Positions 15,858 through 23,250 of a stretch of 23,864 nt of DNA are shown piece after piece. The stretch comes from CAG-552 sp964516925 (GTDB lineage: Bacteria; Bacillota; Clostridia; Christensenellales; Pumilibacteraceae). The stretch lies in assembly GCA_964516925.1 (NCBI GenBank), contig CAZEXL010000020.1, positions 1 to 23,864 on the forward strand, in the 5' to 3' direction. Numbering within the stretch: position 1 is the first letter of the stretch; each line of letters opens with the position of its first letter. Below the pieces are notes generated by a model, which did no database searches, was not told the DNA's origin, and saw only the letters and a program-made list of their open reading frames with translations. The position numbers and the translations under genes are program-made.

Positions 15858-16514
15858 ATGAAAAAGATCTGTTTTTTTGTTTTATTCGTAACTTTATTGT
15901 CGTCTTTATTGTTGTGTTCGTGCAGCGGACCGCTAGGAAAGTATGAAAAATACGTGTCCGAATACCGAGTCGGCGTATACGAGGGCAGTAACGATAATTT
16001 TTCCGCTCAAGCGGTAAGCGGTTATCGCGAAAATCCTTTCGTTATCGACGGAGTATCGAACGAAAACAAGGTCGATTTCCTTCTTGTAACCGTAACGCCT
16101 AACGTTTACGATCCGACCGTTGCTTATACTTATACCGTAAGCGTAAACGAAGCGGAGTACTCAGGCGAATTGAACAAACATCCTTTTCAAAACACGTATT
16201 CGTTCGAAGTTCCGACGTTTGCAAAATCCGAAAATCTAACCGTTTTTATAAACGGCGAGGAATTAACGCTTACGTCGGTTATAGGCGAAGATTTTATTCA
16301 GCCCGAAAAGGCGTTTGAAATATCGCTTAAACGTCTTGAAAAAACGGACGTAATAAAGGGCGGCAAATACGAAATTTATATAAGGTTAATCGAAAACCCG
16401 ATAACCGCTTCGGGCGGATATTTTTGGTACGTTGCGTTCGTGGATGAAAATAAGCAAACGGTTGCTACGTTAATTCAGCCTCAAAGTATGGAAATCGTTG
16501 CCGTGCGCGAGTAA
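15858..16514 (+). CDS. Small predicted lipoprotein, function unknown
   Basis: A 218-residue protein with a clear lipoprotein signal peptide: KK, a hydrophobic core, then LLLCSC with Cys22 as the likely lipid-modified residue (Cys20 is an alternative). The mature part is beta-rich and has no recognised domain; it might be an Ig-like or NTF2-like fold. The start codon lacks a good ribosome binding site, and the 70 bases after the MMPL gene hold no convincing promoter. It is probably co-transcribed with MMPL, in which case it could be an accessory surface component of the exporter. A terminator follows. Confidence 0.75.
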   Translation: MKKICFFVLFVTLLSSLLLCSCSGPLGKYEKYVSEYRVGVYEGSNDNFSAQAVSGYRENPFVIDGVSNENKVDFLLVTVTPNVYDPTVAYTYTVSVNEAEYSGELNKHPFQNTYSFEVPTFAKSENLTVFINGEELTLTSVIGEDFIQPEKAFEISLKRLEKTDVIKGGKYEIYIRLIENPITASGGYFWYVAFVDENKQTVATLIQPQSMEIVAVRE

Positions 16515-16526
16515 GCGCAAATTAAA

Positions 16527-16566
16527 AAATCGCATTGCGTTTTCAAAAAACGCCCGATTTGTTCTT
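16527..16566 (+). terminator. Imperfect intrinsic terminator after the lipoprotein gene
   Basis: An outer stem AAATCG (16527-16532) with CGATTT (16555-16560) and an inner stem GCGTTT with AAACGC are separated by a small asymmetric bulge. A short T-rich tail (GTTCTT) follows. It overlaps the next promoter by two bases. Confidence 0.5.
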
Positions 16567-16593
16567 GACATAAAATTAAAATTGTGTTATCAT
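16565..16593 (+). promoter_or_regulatory. Promoter of the unknown gene and probably guaB
   Basis: TTGACA (16565-16570), 17 bases and TATCAT (16588-16593) form a strong promoter. A start site near 16600 leaves room for a leader only if translation begins at 16625 rather than 16607. Confidence 0.8.
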
Positions 16594-16624
16594 ACAAGAT
16601 AATATAATGTTCGGAGACGTGACT

Positions 16625-17479
16625 ATGCAAGAGCAATCTACAACCAAAGTCGTAGTAAAAACCGCAGTTATAACCGCGGCAGCGCTTGCGCTCGTCTGTG
16701 TTATGATTGCGGTTATTGCTTTTTTGTGTTTTCCGTACGGCGGTTACAAGTTCGCCTCGGATCTCGGAATGAAAAAGACAGCGCTGTTCTTTGCCGAGCG
16801 TTACGCTTCAGCCGACAACATCGACGGGCTCGTTTATTGTGTTTCGCTTGACAACGACCTTATGTCGTCCGACGATAAGGATAAATACGCCAAAAAACTT
16901 ATTGCGCACACACAGGATTTTTACGAATACGAAAACGTTTACGAGTATTTTGATCAACTAGATAAGTATTATCTAAGCAATTCTCCCGCACAATCTAGGG
17001 TGGGACTGTTCAGCTACAACGAATACGTCGTAAGCAGCAACTACGTCGCTCGTTCGGTTGCGGGCGAGCAAAACAAAATGCTCTTTCGAGGCGAGCCTAC
17101 GAGTTTAAACGATTTGTTCGTAAGCGACGTCACGCTTATCGAAAAAGCAACGATTTATTTTGCAATTTCAAAAGCGCTTAATTACGATTACGATTTTACC
17201 GTTTTCGTATCGGGCGGTTCGTTTACCGATTTTTATTACGCGCTTCTAAACAGCACACCGTCGTTCGTTTCGTCGCTAAGCGGCGAGCAAGACCAACTTA
17301 CCGTGTTGTTTCTTCTAAAAAGCGTTATCTGTCTTGCAAACGAGATGATAGGCTATTTTAACGTTAACGGCGTTAACGTGTCAGAGCAATGGCAAACGGT
17401 TTTAAATTATGAATATAACGGCGCAAATCTTACCGAGGCGTACGCCGCTATGTATATAAATTATATTGCAAACAACTAA
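16625..17479 (+). CDS. Membrane-anchored protein of unknown function upstream of guaB
   Basis: A 284-residue protein that I do not recognise. One N-terminal membrane helix (about 12-36) is followed by a soluble part with probable alpha-helical segments, rich in Tyr, Asp and Ser, with no visible catalytic motif. The helical repeats (for example around residues 48-64 and 82-108) recall TPR-like or SPOR-free structural proteins, but the similarity is too weak to name. ATG 16625 is preferred over ATG 16607 because GGAG (16612-16615) fits it and 16607 lies only about seven bases from the predicted transcript start. The 31-base gap to guaB has no terminator, so the two are probably co-transcribed. 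Confidence 0.7.
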   Translation: MQEQSTTKVVVKTAVITAAALALVCVMIAVIAFLCFPYGGYKFASDLGMKKTALFFAERYASADNIDGLVYCVSLDNDLMSSDDKDKYAKKLIAHTQDFYEYENVYEYFDQLDKYYLSNSPAQSRVGLFSYNEYVVSSNYVARSVAGEQNKMLFRGEPTSLNDLFVSDVTLIEKATIYFAISKALNYDYDFTVFVSGGSFTDFYYALLNSTPSFVSSLSGEQDQLTVLFLLKSVICLANEMIGYFNVNGVNVSEQWQTVLNYEYNGANLTEAYAAMYINYIANN

Positions 17480-17510
17480 CTACAGAACTAACTAATCAAA
17501 GGAGAGGACT

Positions 17511-18971
17511 ATGAAGAACAAAATCGTATGTAACGGACTTACTTTCGACGACGTGTTGCTTATTCCGGGCGAATCGCACGTTTTGCCCAAGGACGTCGAC
17601 CTTACCACACAGCTTTCTAAAGACGTGAAGCTTAACATTCCGCTCGTAAGCGCGGCAATGGATACCGTAACCGAAGCTAATCTTGCTATAGCAATGGCGC
17701 GCGAAGGCGGTATAGGCATTATCCACAAGAATATGAGCATCGACGCTCAGGCAGAGCAAGTCGACAAAGTAAAGCGTAGCGAACACGGCGTAATTTCCGA
17801 TCCGTTCTACATCGGACCGGACAAGCTTGTAAGCGACGCATTGGTGCTTATGAGCAAATACAAAATCAGCGGCGTGCCCGTAGTGGAAAACGACAGACTC
17901 GTAGGTATTCTTACCAACCGAGATCTCAGATTCGAAACTAACTTCGATCAGCCCATTCGCAACGTCATGACCAAGGATGGCTTGGTTACCGCACCGGTCG
18001 GCACAACGCTCGAAGAAGCAAAGAGAATTTTGGGCAAACATCGTATCGAAAAGCTTCCGCTTGTGGACGATAACTTTATGCTCAAAGGACTAATAACTAT
18101 AAAGGATATCGAAAAGGCGATCAAATATCCCAATTCCGCAAAAGATAAAAAGGGTAGGTTGTTGGTAGGCGCAGCTGTAGGCGCAGGCAAGGACGTAATC
18201 GATCGTGCAACGGCGCTCGTAAACGCAGGAGCCGACGTAATCGCAATCGACACCGCGCACGGCCATAATATCGGCGTGCTCAACACCGTGGAAAAAGTTC
18301 GTTCCGCATTCCCAAATATCACGCTTATTGCAGGTAACGTGGCTACTCAAGCAGCCGCCGAAGAACTTTATAAGCGTGGTGCCGACGTAGTAAAAGTCGG
18401 TATAGGTCCCGGCTCCATTTGTACGACTCGCGTCGTTGCAGGTATAGGCGTTCCGCAGGTTACCGCAATAATGAATTGCGCCGAAGCTGCCGAAAAGTAC
18501 GGCAAGACGATTATCGCCGACGGCGGTATTAAGTACAGCGGCGACATCGTTAAAGCGCTCGGCAGCGGCGCACACGCGGTAATGATCGGCTCGTTGTTTG
18601 CAGGTACTACCGAAAGTCCGGGCGAGCTTGAAATTTATCAGGGCAGAAGCTTCAAGACCTATCGCGGTATGGGTTCGCTTGGCGCAATGGCTCTTGGCAG
18701 CAAGGACAGATACTTCCAAGACGACGCCAAAAAACTTGTTCCCGAAGGCGTCGAAGGTCGTGTTCCGTATCGCGGAGCGCTCAGCGAAATCGTATTCCAG
18801 CTTCTCGGCGGTTTGCGAGCAGGTATGGGCTACGTCGGTCAGCCTAATATTGAAGCGCTTCGTCAAAACGCACAGTTCGTGCAAATAACCAGCGCGAGCC
18901 TTATCGAAAGCCATCCGCACGATATCGTAATCACCAAGGAAAGTCCTAACTATAGTCCCAAACAAATGTAA
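17511..18971 (+). CDS. guaB: IMP dehydrogenase
   Basis: A 486-residue enzyme that oxidises IMP to XMP with NAD+, the committed step of GMP synthesis, in the cytoplasm. The (beta/alpha)8 barrel starts with LTFDDVLLIPG. Two CBS domains are inserted at about residues 95-205 and are commonly regulatory. The catalytic loop GIGPGSICTTR carries Cys304. IADGGIKYSGD and the flap EGVEGRVPYRG (about 410-420) complete the active site. Length and motifs are typical of bacterial GuaB. AAAGGAGAGG lies well placed before the ATG. A terminator follows after five bases. No purine riboswitch is seen in the short upstream gap; control may come from the promoter at 16565. Confidence 0.98.
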   Translation: MKNKIVCNGLTFDDVLLIPGESHVLPKDVDLTTQLSKDVKLNIPLVSAAMDTVTEANLAIAMAREGGIGIIHKNMSIDAQAEQVDKVKRSEHGVISDPFYIGPDKLVSDALVLMSKYKISGVPVVENDRLVGILTNRDLRFETNFDQPIRNVMTKDGLVTAPVGTTLEEAKRILGKHRIEKLPLVDDNFMLKGLITIKDIEKAIKYPNSAKDKKGRLLVGAAVGAGKDVIDRATALVNAGADVIAIDTAHGHNIGVLNTVEKVRSAFPNITLIAGNVATQAAAEELYKRGADVVKVGIGPGSICTTRVVAGIGVPQVTAIMNCAEAAEKYGKTIIADGGIKYSGDIVKALGSGAHAVMIGSLFAGTTESPGELEIYQGRSFKTYRGMGSLGAMALGSKDRYFQDDAKKLVPEGVEGRVPYRGALSEIVFQLLGGLRAGMGYVGQPNIEALRQNAQFVQITSASLIESHPHDIVITKESPNYSPKQM

Positions 18972-18976
18972 AATAG

Positions 18977-19008
18977 ACACGCGGCTTAAAATCAAGTCGC
19001 GTGTTTTG
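18977..19008 (+). terminator. Intrinsic terminator of guaB
   Basis: An 11-bp stem (18977-18987 with 18994-19004, one G-U pair) is followed by a short TTTT run. It begins five bases after the guaB stop. Confidence 0.8.
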
Positions 19009-19033
19009 TAATTGTAAATCGTACGTAAAGAAT

Positions 19034-19068
19034 ATCGGCGATTGCCTCGGTATAAGGCAACCGCCGAT
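19034..19068 (-). terminator. Probable terminator of the GDPD gene
   Basis: Arms ATCGGCGATTGCCT (19034-19047) and AGGCAACCGCCGAT (19055-19068) pair fully on the minus strand with one G-U, against an A-C mismatch on the plus strand. This suggests the minus-strand transcript is the target. The tail ATTCTTTA is only moderately T-rich. Confidence 0.65.
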
Positions 19069-19080
19069 TTATATTTAAAA

Positions 19081-19821
19081 TTAATATTCTCTCGGAGTAA
19101 ATTTTTCAAAAATTATATTGTTGGCAACGGTGCAAAGTCGTTCGGCTTTTTCGTTGCAGCTAACCGTCCAAGCAAGAACGGGCAACTTCGTTTTAGAAAC
19201 GTAGCGGTTAGGCAAATCGTCCGCGCAATACGAAATAAAGTCGGGCTTTGCGTATTTGTTAAGAGCAAGCGTTTTAAGCAAGCGACGTTTAACAAAGCCT
19301 TTAACGTCCTTTTTAGTAAAGAAGCACGAAAGCACGCCTCTCGGAACGTCGGGCATATTATCCTTAAAGTACTGTATGCTAAGCGGATTAAACGATTGGA
19401 CGGCAAATTTGCCGCTATAGGACGAAAGAATACTAGCGACTTTCTTTTCAAGAGGTCCGACCGAGCCGGAGTTTTTAATCTCTATCAAAAGCGGAACTCT
19501 GCCGTCAACCAGCGAAAGCGTTTCTTCGAAGGTGGGAACGCAATACGTCGAAGGCTTTTTTTCGCCGTCAAGCAGTTTGTAGTCGCTAAGAGCGTCGCTT
19601 GAAATTTTGCTTACGTATCCGTCTTTTCCGGTCATTCTGCTTAAGGCGTCGTCATGGAACACAACCACTTTGCCGTCGTCTGTAAGTCTGACGTCAAGCT
19701 CGATAGGATAACCGTTTTGTATTGCGTTCTCAAAAGCGCCGAGCGAATTTTCGGGCAATTCCGCGTTGTGCAATCCTCTGTGCGCTATGGGTTTACTAAA
19801 CAACCATTGCATGTCTTTCAT
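19081..19821 (-). CDS. Glycerophosphodiester phosphodiesterase (GDPD family)
   Basis: A 246-residue enzyme predicted to hydrolyse glycerophosphodiesters, the deacylated phospholipids, to glycerol-3-phosphate and an alcohol. Family motifs are HRG with His14-Arg15, PENSLGAFENAI, the metal ligands Glu41 and Asp43 in ELDVRLTDDG, His56 in VVFHD and Glu114 in LIEIKN. The TIM-barrel fold is implied. No signal peptide, so it is probably cytoplasmic like UgpQ. The frame extends upstream to 19884, but Met at 19821 has AGGGGAA at good spacing, and the extra residues overlap the promoter region. It is a single-gene unit convergent with guaB and divergent from lepA. Confidence 0.93.
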   Translation of the reverse strand: MKDMQWLFSKPIAHRGLHNAELPENSLGAFENAIQNGYPIELDVRLTDDGKVVVFHDDALSRMTGKDGYVSKISSDALSDYKLLDGEKKPSTYCVPTFEETLSLVDGRVPLLIEIKNSGSVGPLEKKVASILSSYSGKFAVQSFNPLSIQYFKDNMPDVPRGVLSCFFTKKDVKGFVKRRLLKTLALNKYAKPDFISYCADDLPNRYVSKTKLPVLAWTVSCNEKAERLCTVANNIIFEKFTPREY

Positions 19822-19855
19822 AAACTTTTCCCCTAAACATACGAATATTTTTACT

Positions 19856-19885
19856 ATTATATCAAACTCGGGCAAAAAAAACAAT
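19856..19885 (-). promoter_or_regulatory. Probable promoter of the GDPD gene
   Basis: On the minus strand TTGTTT (19880-19885), an 18-base spacer and TATAAT (19856-19861) lie 34 bases before the start codon. The -35 element is weak and sits beside a nine-base T-run. Confidence 0.55.
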
Positions 19886-19923
19886 TAAAATGAACTCTTT
19901 TTTGCTTTAATAATGCAAAATAT

Positions 19924-19952
19924 TTGCAATTTAACGCATTTTGGGGTATAAT
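19924..19952 (+). promoter_or_regulatory. Promoter of lepA-hemW
   Basis: TTGCAA (19924-19929), 17 bases and TATAAT (19947-19952) form a near-consensus promoter 27 bases before the lepA ATG at 19980. It rules out a start at the TTG at 19941, which lies inside the spacer. Confidence 0.85.
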
Positions 19953-19979
19953 ATTCAAAAATACTCCACGGAAAACGGT

Positions 19980-21782
19980 ATGAACAGACTAAACAAAATA
20001 CGAAACTTCTGCATAATAGCGCATATCGATCACGGCAAATCGACTCTTGCCGATAGGCTTATGGAAAAGACGGGCACGGTTGCGTTAAGAGATATGACCG
20101 ACCAACTGCTCGACAGCATGGATATCGAGCGCGAACGCGGCATAACCATAAAGCTTACTCCCGTGCGTATGAACTACAATCACGACGGCGAGGAGTACGA
20201 GCTTAATCTTATCGACACTCCGGGTCACGTCGACTTCAATTACGAGGTCAGTCGTTCTCTTGCCGCATGCGAGGGCGCACTACTCGTAGTTGACGCAACT
20301 CAAGGCGTCGAAGCTCAAACGCTCGCCAACGTGTACCTTGCAATCGACAACGACCTTACCGTTTTGCCCGTAATAAACAAAATCGACCTTCCGTCGGCAA
20401 ACGTCGAAGCGGTAAAGCAAGAGATCGAAGAGGTTATCGGACTCGACGCGCAGGACGCGCCGCTTATTAGCGCAAAAGACGGGCTTAATATCGAAGACGT
20501 GCTGGAAAAAGTCGTCGATTATTTTCCTGCGCCCAAGGGTGACGAAAACGCGCCGCTAAAAGCACTTATTTTCGATTCTTACTACGACAACTATAAGGGA
20601 GCGGTGTGTCTTGTACGCATAAAGGACGGCAAAGTAAAGGTAGGCGACAAAATAAAAATGATGGCTACGTCCATGACGTACGATGTTACCGAAGTAGGTA
20701 TATTTTCGCCCAAAGCAACACCCATGGACGAGCTTAAAGTAGGCGACGTAGGTTACGTGTGCGCCAGCATAAAAAACGTATCCGAAACCGAGCCGGGCGA
20801 TACTATCACCAATGCGGATAATCCGTGCGACAAGCCGTGCCCCGGCTACAAAAAGGTTTTGCCGGTAGTTTATTGCGGTATTTTCCCGGCAGACGGCTCC
20901 AAGTACAACGATCTTCGCGACGCACTTGAACGACTAAAACTTAACGATGCCGCATTGTTTTACGAGCAGGAAACTTCGGCGGCACTGGGATTCGGGTTCC
21001 GTTGCGGCTTTTTGGGATTGTTGCACATGGAGATCATCGAGGAGCGACTCGAGCGAGAATTTAATCTCGACCTTATAACCACCGCGCCAAGCGTAAACTA
21101 CAAAGTTTACAAAACTAACGGCGACGTCGTAACCGTAACAAATCCCAGCAATCTTCCGTCCGTTCAAGAAACCGACCATATCGAAGAACCGATCGTATCG
21201 GCGGAAATTTACACGCCGCCCGAGTATATAGGCTCTATTATGGAACTGTGTCAGGATAAGCGCGGCGAGTATAAGGATATGACTTACCTCGATAAAACCA
21301 GAGTAAAGCTTAGTTATATAATTCCGCTTAACGAAATCGTATACGACTTTTTCGATTCGCTCAAAAGTCGTTCGCGCGGTTATGCCAGCCTCGACTACGA
21401 AATAAAAGGTTATAAAGAAAGCGAGCTTGTAAAACTAGATATTCTTCTTAACAACGAAATTTGCGATGCGCTAAGCATAATCGTGCATCGCGACAAGGCT
21501 TATCAACGAGGCAGATCGCTTGCCGAAAAACTTAAGGACGTTATACCTCGTCAACAATTCGAAATTCCCATTCAAGCGTCTATCGGAAGCAAGGTAATAG
21601 CGCGCGAAACGGTAAAAGCGCTTCGAAAAGACGTGCTTGCCAAGTGTTACGGCGGCGACATCAGCCGCAAGAAAAAGCTTTTGGAAAAGCAGAAAGAGGG
21701 CAAAAAGCGCATGCGCCAAGTCGGGTCCGTCCAAGTGCCAAGCGAAGCGTTTATGTCCGTTCTTAAGCTCGACGACAACTAG
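19980..21782 (+). CDS. lepA: Elongation factor 4 (back-translocating GTPase LepA)
   Basis: A 600-residue ribosome-associated GTPase. The G domain has AHIDHGKST (14-22), the switch region RERGITIKL, DTPGH, NKID and SAKDG. Domain II and EF-G-like domains III and V follow, then the LepA-specific C-terminal domain with ALRKDVLAKCYGGDISRKKKLLEKQ, the signature that separates LepA from EF-G and TypA. There is no domain IV, as expected. The protein helps ribosome function and assembly, mostly under stress. The ATG at 19980 agrees with family starts (MNRLNKIRNFCIIAH), though the ribosome binding site (GGAA) is weak. hemW follows after one base. Confidence 0.98.
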   Translation: MNRLNKIRNFCIIAHIDHGKSTLADRLMEKTGTVALRDMTDQLLDSMDIERERGITIKLTPVRMNYNHDGEEYELNLIDTPGHVDFNYEVSRSLAACEGALLVVDATQGVEAQTLANVYLAIDNDLTVLPVINKIDLPSANVEAVKQEIEEVIGLDAQDAPLISAKDGLNIEDVLEKVVDYFPAPKGDENAPLKALIFDSYYDNYKGAVCLVRIKDGKVKVGDKIKMMATSMTYDVTEVGIFSPKATPMDELKVGDVGYVCASIKNVSETEPGDTITNADNPCDKPCPGYKKVLPVVYCGIFPADGSKYNDLRDALERLKLNDAALFYEQETSAALGFGFRCGFLGLLHMEIIEERLEREFNLDLITTAPSVNYKVYKTNGDVVTVTNPSNLPSVQETDHIEEPIVSAEIYTPPEYIGSIMELCQDKRGEYKDMTYLDKTRVKLSYIIPLNEIVYDFFDSLKSRSRGYASLDYEIKGYKESELVKLDILLNNEICDALSIIVHRDKAYQRGRSLAEKLKDVIPRQQFEIPIQASIGSKVIARETVKALRKDVLAKCYGGDISRKKKLLEKQKEGKKRMRQVGSVQVPSEAFMSVLKLDDN

Positions 21783-21783
21783 T

Positions 21784-22860
21784 ATGAAAGGCATATACGT
21801 TCACATTCCGTTTTGCGCAAAGCGTTGCACGTATTGTTCGTTCACGTCGGGCGCGCCGCATCGAAGCATGCCGCTTTACGTCGAGGCGTTAAAAAAAGAA
21901 ATAATAAATCGCCTGCCAAAAGGCGAAGAAATATCAACGATATATATCGGTGGCGGAACGCCGTCGGTATTGTACGGCGGAGCCATAACCGATATTCTGT
22001 CTACGATACGTTTGATAGCTTCGGTTAAATCCGACGCCGAAATAACCGTCGAGTGCAATCCCGATTCGGTAACCGACGAGTTCGTTAAGGAAGTCACGGC
22101 GGCAGGTGTAAACAGGGTAAGCATAGGACTTCAAACGACTAACGATAGATTGCTAAAATACATCAACCGTCCGCACGACCTTAACGGGTTTTTAAGCGCA
22201 TGGCAAAAATTGTCGCAAATACCCAACAAAAGCGTCGATCTTATGATCGGGCTTCCGCGGCAAACAAAAGACGATTTGCTTGATTCGCTAAAGCTCGTAG
22301 TCGGGTTAAAAGCGCCTCACGTGTCGCTATATGCGCTCAAAGTCGAGTCGGGCACCGTGCTTTATGATTCCGGCTTTTCGGAAGACGAAGATTACGAAGC
22401 CGATCTTTACGATATCGCGTACGCATTTTTGAAGCAATACGGTTATCGCAGATACGAAGTAAGTAATTTTTGTTTGGACGATTGTTACAGTCGCCACAAC
22501 TTTTCGTATTGGGATATGGTCGATTACTACGGCTTCGGCGTGTCGGCACATTCGTATCTTAACGGAATTCGATACGCAAACGGCGACAACGTTAGCAAAT
22601 ATATCCTTGGCGACGCTCAAGTCGAGCAAACCGACGTTTCAAAAGATAAAGCCGAAGAGTATATTATGCTTGCCTTGCGCACCGATAAGGGTATCGATCT
22701 AGCTCGGCTTAAAGATTACGGGATAGACTTGCTTGAGCAAAAGCGAGAAGAAGTAAACAAATTTATTGGCGACGGTATGCTTGTAAAGGACAAAAACACC
22801 TTGCGTCTTTCGGACGGAGCTTTTTATATAATGAATTCCATAATATCTTCGCTTATTTAG
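21784..22860 (+). CDS. hemW: Radical SAM haem chaperone HemW-like protein
   Basis: A 358-residue radical SAM protein related to oxygen-independent coproporphyrinogen oxidase. Cys11, Cys15 and Cys18 (PFCAKRCTYCSF) bind the 4Fe-4S cluster; the fourth Cys of HemN-type CxxxCxxCxC enzymes is replaced by Phe20, which is the HemW rather than HemN pattern. GGGTPS (56-61) and ECNPDSV contribute to SAM binding. The HemN C-terminal domain is present (about 285-358). HemW proteins bind haem and deliver it to acceptor proteins; true coproporphyrinogen oxidase activity is not expected. The start at 21784 follows the lepA stop directly and gives the canonical MKGIYVHIPF N-terminus. The lepA-hemW order is common in Bacillota, but hrcA does not follow here. 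Confidence 0.92.
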   Translation: MKGIYVHIPFCAKRCTYCSFTSGAPHRSMPLYVEALKKEIINRLPKGEEISTIYIGGGTPSVLYGGAITDILSTIRLIASVKSDAEITVECNPDSVTDEFVKEVTAAGVNRVSIGLQTTNDRLLKYINRPHDLNGFLSAWQKLSQIPNKSVDLMIGLPRQTKDDLLDSLKLVVGLKAPHVSLYALKVESGTVLYDSGFSEDEDYEADLYDIAYAFLKQYGYRRYEVSNFCLDDCYSRHNFSYWDMVDYYGFGVSAHSYLNGIRYANGDNVSKYILGDAQVEQTDVSKDKAEEYIMLALRTDKGIDLARLKDYGIDLLEQKREEVNKFIGDGMLVKDKNTLRLSDGAFYIMNSIISSLI

Positions 22861-22865
22861 CAGTA

Positions 22866-22943
22866 AAAGAAACTTAAACCAATAATAGTTGCACTCCGCC
22901 GTTCTGTCATCCTGAGCCTCGGGCGAAGGATCTCGCGGAAGCG
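22866..22943. repeat. Composite dispersed repeat, copy 2
   Basis: This copy shares AAAGAAACTTAA (22866-22877) and ATCTCGCGGAAGCG (22930-22943) with the block at 843-955. It also contains the string CTGTCATCCTGAGC (22904-22917) followed by GGCGAAGGATCT, which I recall as a widespread intergenic repeat in bacterial genomes. It is non-coding; an overlapping minus-strand frame is a repeat artefact. Confidence 0.6.
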
Positions 22944-22950
22944 AAACCAC

Positions 22951-22989
22951 ATGTCACCAACGAGGAGCGTTAGCGACGCGGCAATCTTT
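22951..22989. repeat. Second dispersed palindromic repeat module
   Basis: The stretch from ATGTCACCAACGAGGAGCG to GACGCGGCAATCTTT has the shape of the well-known 'GTCATTGCGAGGAGCG...GCGACG..GCAATCT' intergenic repeat, which it follows at most positions. It lies in tandem with the preceding module. Function is unknown; such elements can fold as hairpins in RNA. Confidence 0.5.
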
Positions 22990-23037
22990 CCGTTAAACTC
23001 CAACCTCTCGGCAACATCAAACGCTCTAATACTAACA

Positions 23038-23078
23038 AAAAAGTGTACATCAAATAATATATTTGATGTACACTTTTT
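23038..23078. repeat. Perfect 19-bp palindrome, left copy; also a likely terminator after hemW
   Basis: The arms pair without mismatch around a 3-base ATA loop, and A- and T-runs flank the core, so RNA from either strand would form a stem with a U-tail. It could terminate lepA-hemW transcription 180 bases downstream. The 31-base core (23043-23073) recurs in reverse complement at 23193. Confidence 0.85.
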
Positions 23079-23192
23079 ATTAATTATAAACCCATTAACT
23101 AGCGTTTGTCAATAAAAACTATCCTTATTTAATGTGAAATATTCCTTATTTGGCTGATTTTGAAGTCATTATGCTTTTGTGTAATGCCGAAA
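23079..23192. other. AT-rich segment bounded by two inverted palindromes
   Basis: No coding sequence is visible. The segment contains two copies of TCCTTATTT (23122-23130 region and 23143-23151), about 20 bases apart, and a possible plus-strand promoter at 23106-23133. With the cores at 23043-23073 and 23193-23223 as ends, the 119 bases between cores (23074-23192) could be a small mobile or invertible element or simply a control region for the next gene. Confidence 0.5.
23106..23133 (+). promoter_or_regulatory. Possible promoter of the Cys-rich lipoprotein gene
   Basis: TTGTCA (23106-23111), a 16-base spacer and TTTAAT (23128-23133) resemble a housekeeping promoter. A transcript from here would carry the right-hand palindrome in its leader. 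Confidence 0.4.
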
Positions 23193-23223
23193 GTGTACAT
23201 CAAATATATTATTTGATGTACAC
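23193..23223. repeat. Perfect 14-bp palindrome, right copy
   Basis: GTGTACATCAAATA, a TAT loop and TATTTGATGTACAC. It is the exact reverse complement of the left core at 23043-23073, differing only in the central loop. No T-run follows on the plus strand, so it is less likely to be a terminator. It ends 27 bases before the next start codon. Confidence 0.85.
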
Positions 23224-23250
23224 AATTCAAAACAAAAAGCGGAGGTAATT

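Noticed and set aside
17480..17510. Purine riboswitch before guaB
   Set aside because: The gap is only 31 bases, too short for an aptamer, and it shows just a ribosome binding site.
18090..19109. A 339-codon open frame on the minus strand
   Set aside because: It lies antisense to guaB, has no matching ribosome binding site and its translation resembles no protein family; guaB codon bias explains the open frame.
19042..19602. A 186-codon plus-strand open frame
   Set aside because: It is antisense to the well-supported GDPD gene and is rich in Arg/Lys/Asn without domain character.
19941..19979. TTG as an upstream start of lepA
   Set aside because: It lies within the spacer of a near-consensus promoter, and the family start is the ATG at 19980.
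21637..21783. N-terminal extension of hemW
   Set aside because: The 49 extra codons lie inside lepA in another frame; the canonical HemW start is at 21784.
22699..22950. A minus-strand frame starting in the dispersed repeat
   Set aside because: Its N-terminal part is translated repeat and the rest is antisense to hemW.
23038..23223. CRISPR array
   Set aside because: Only two copies exist, they are in inverted not direct relation, and no cas gene is near.
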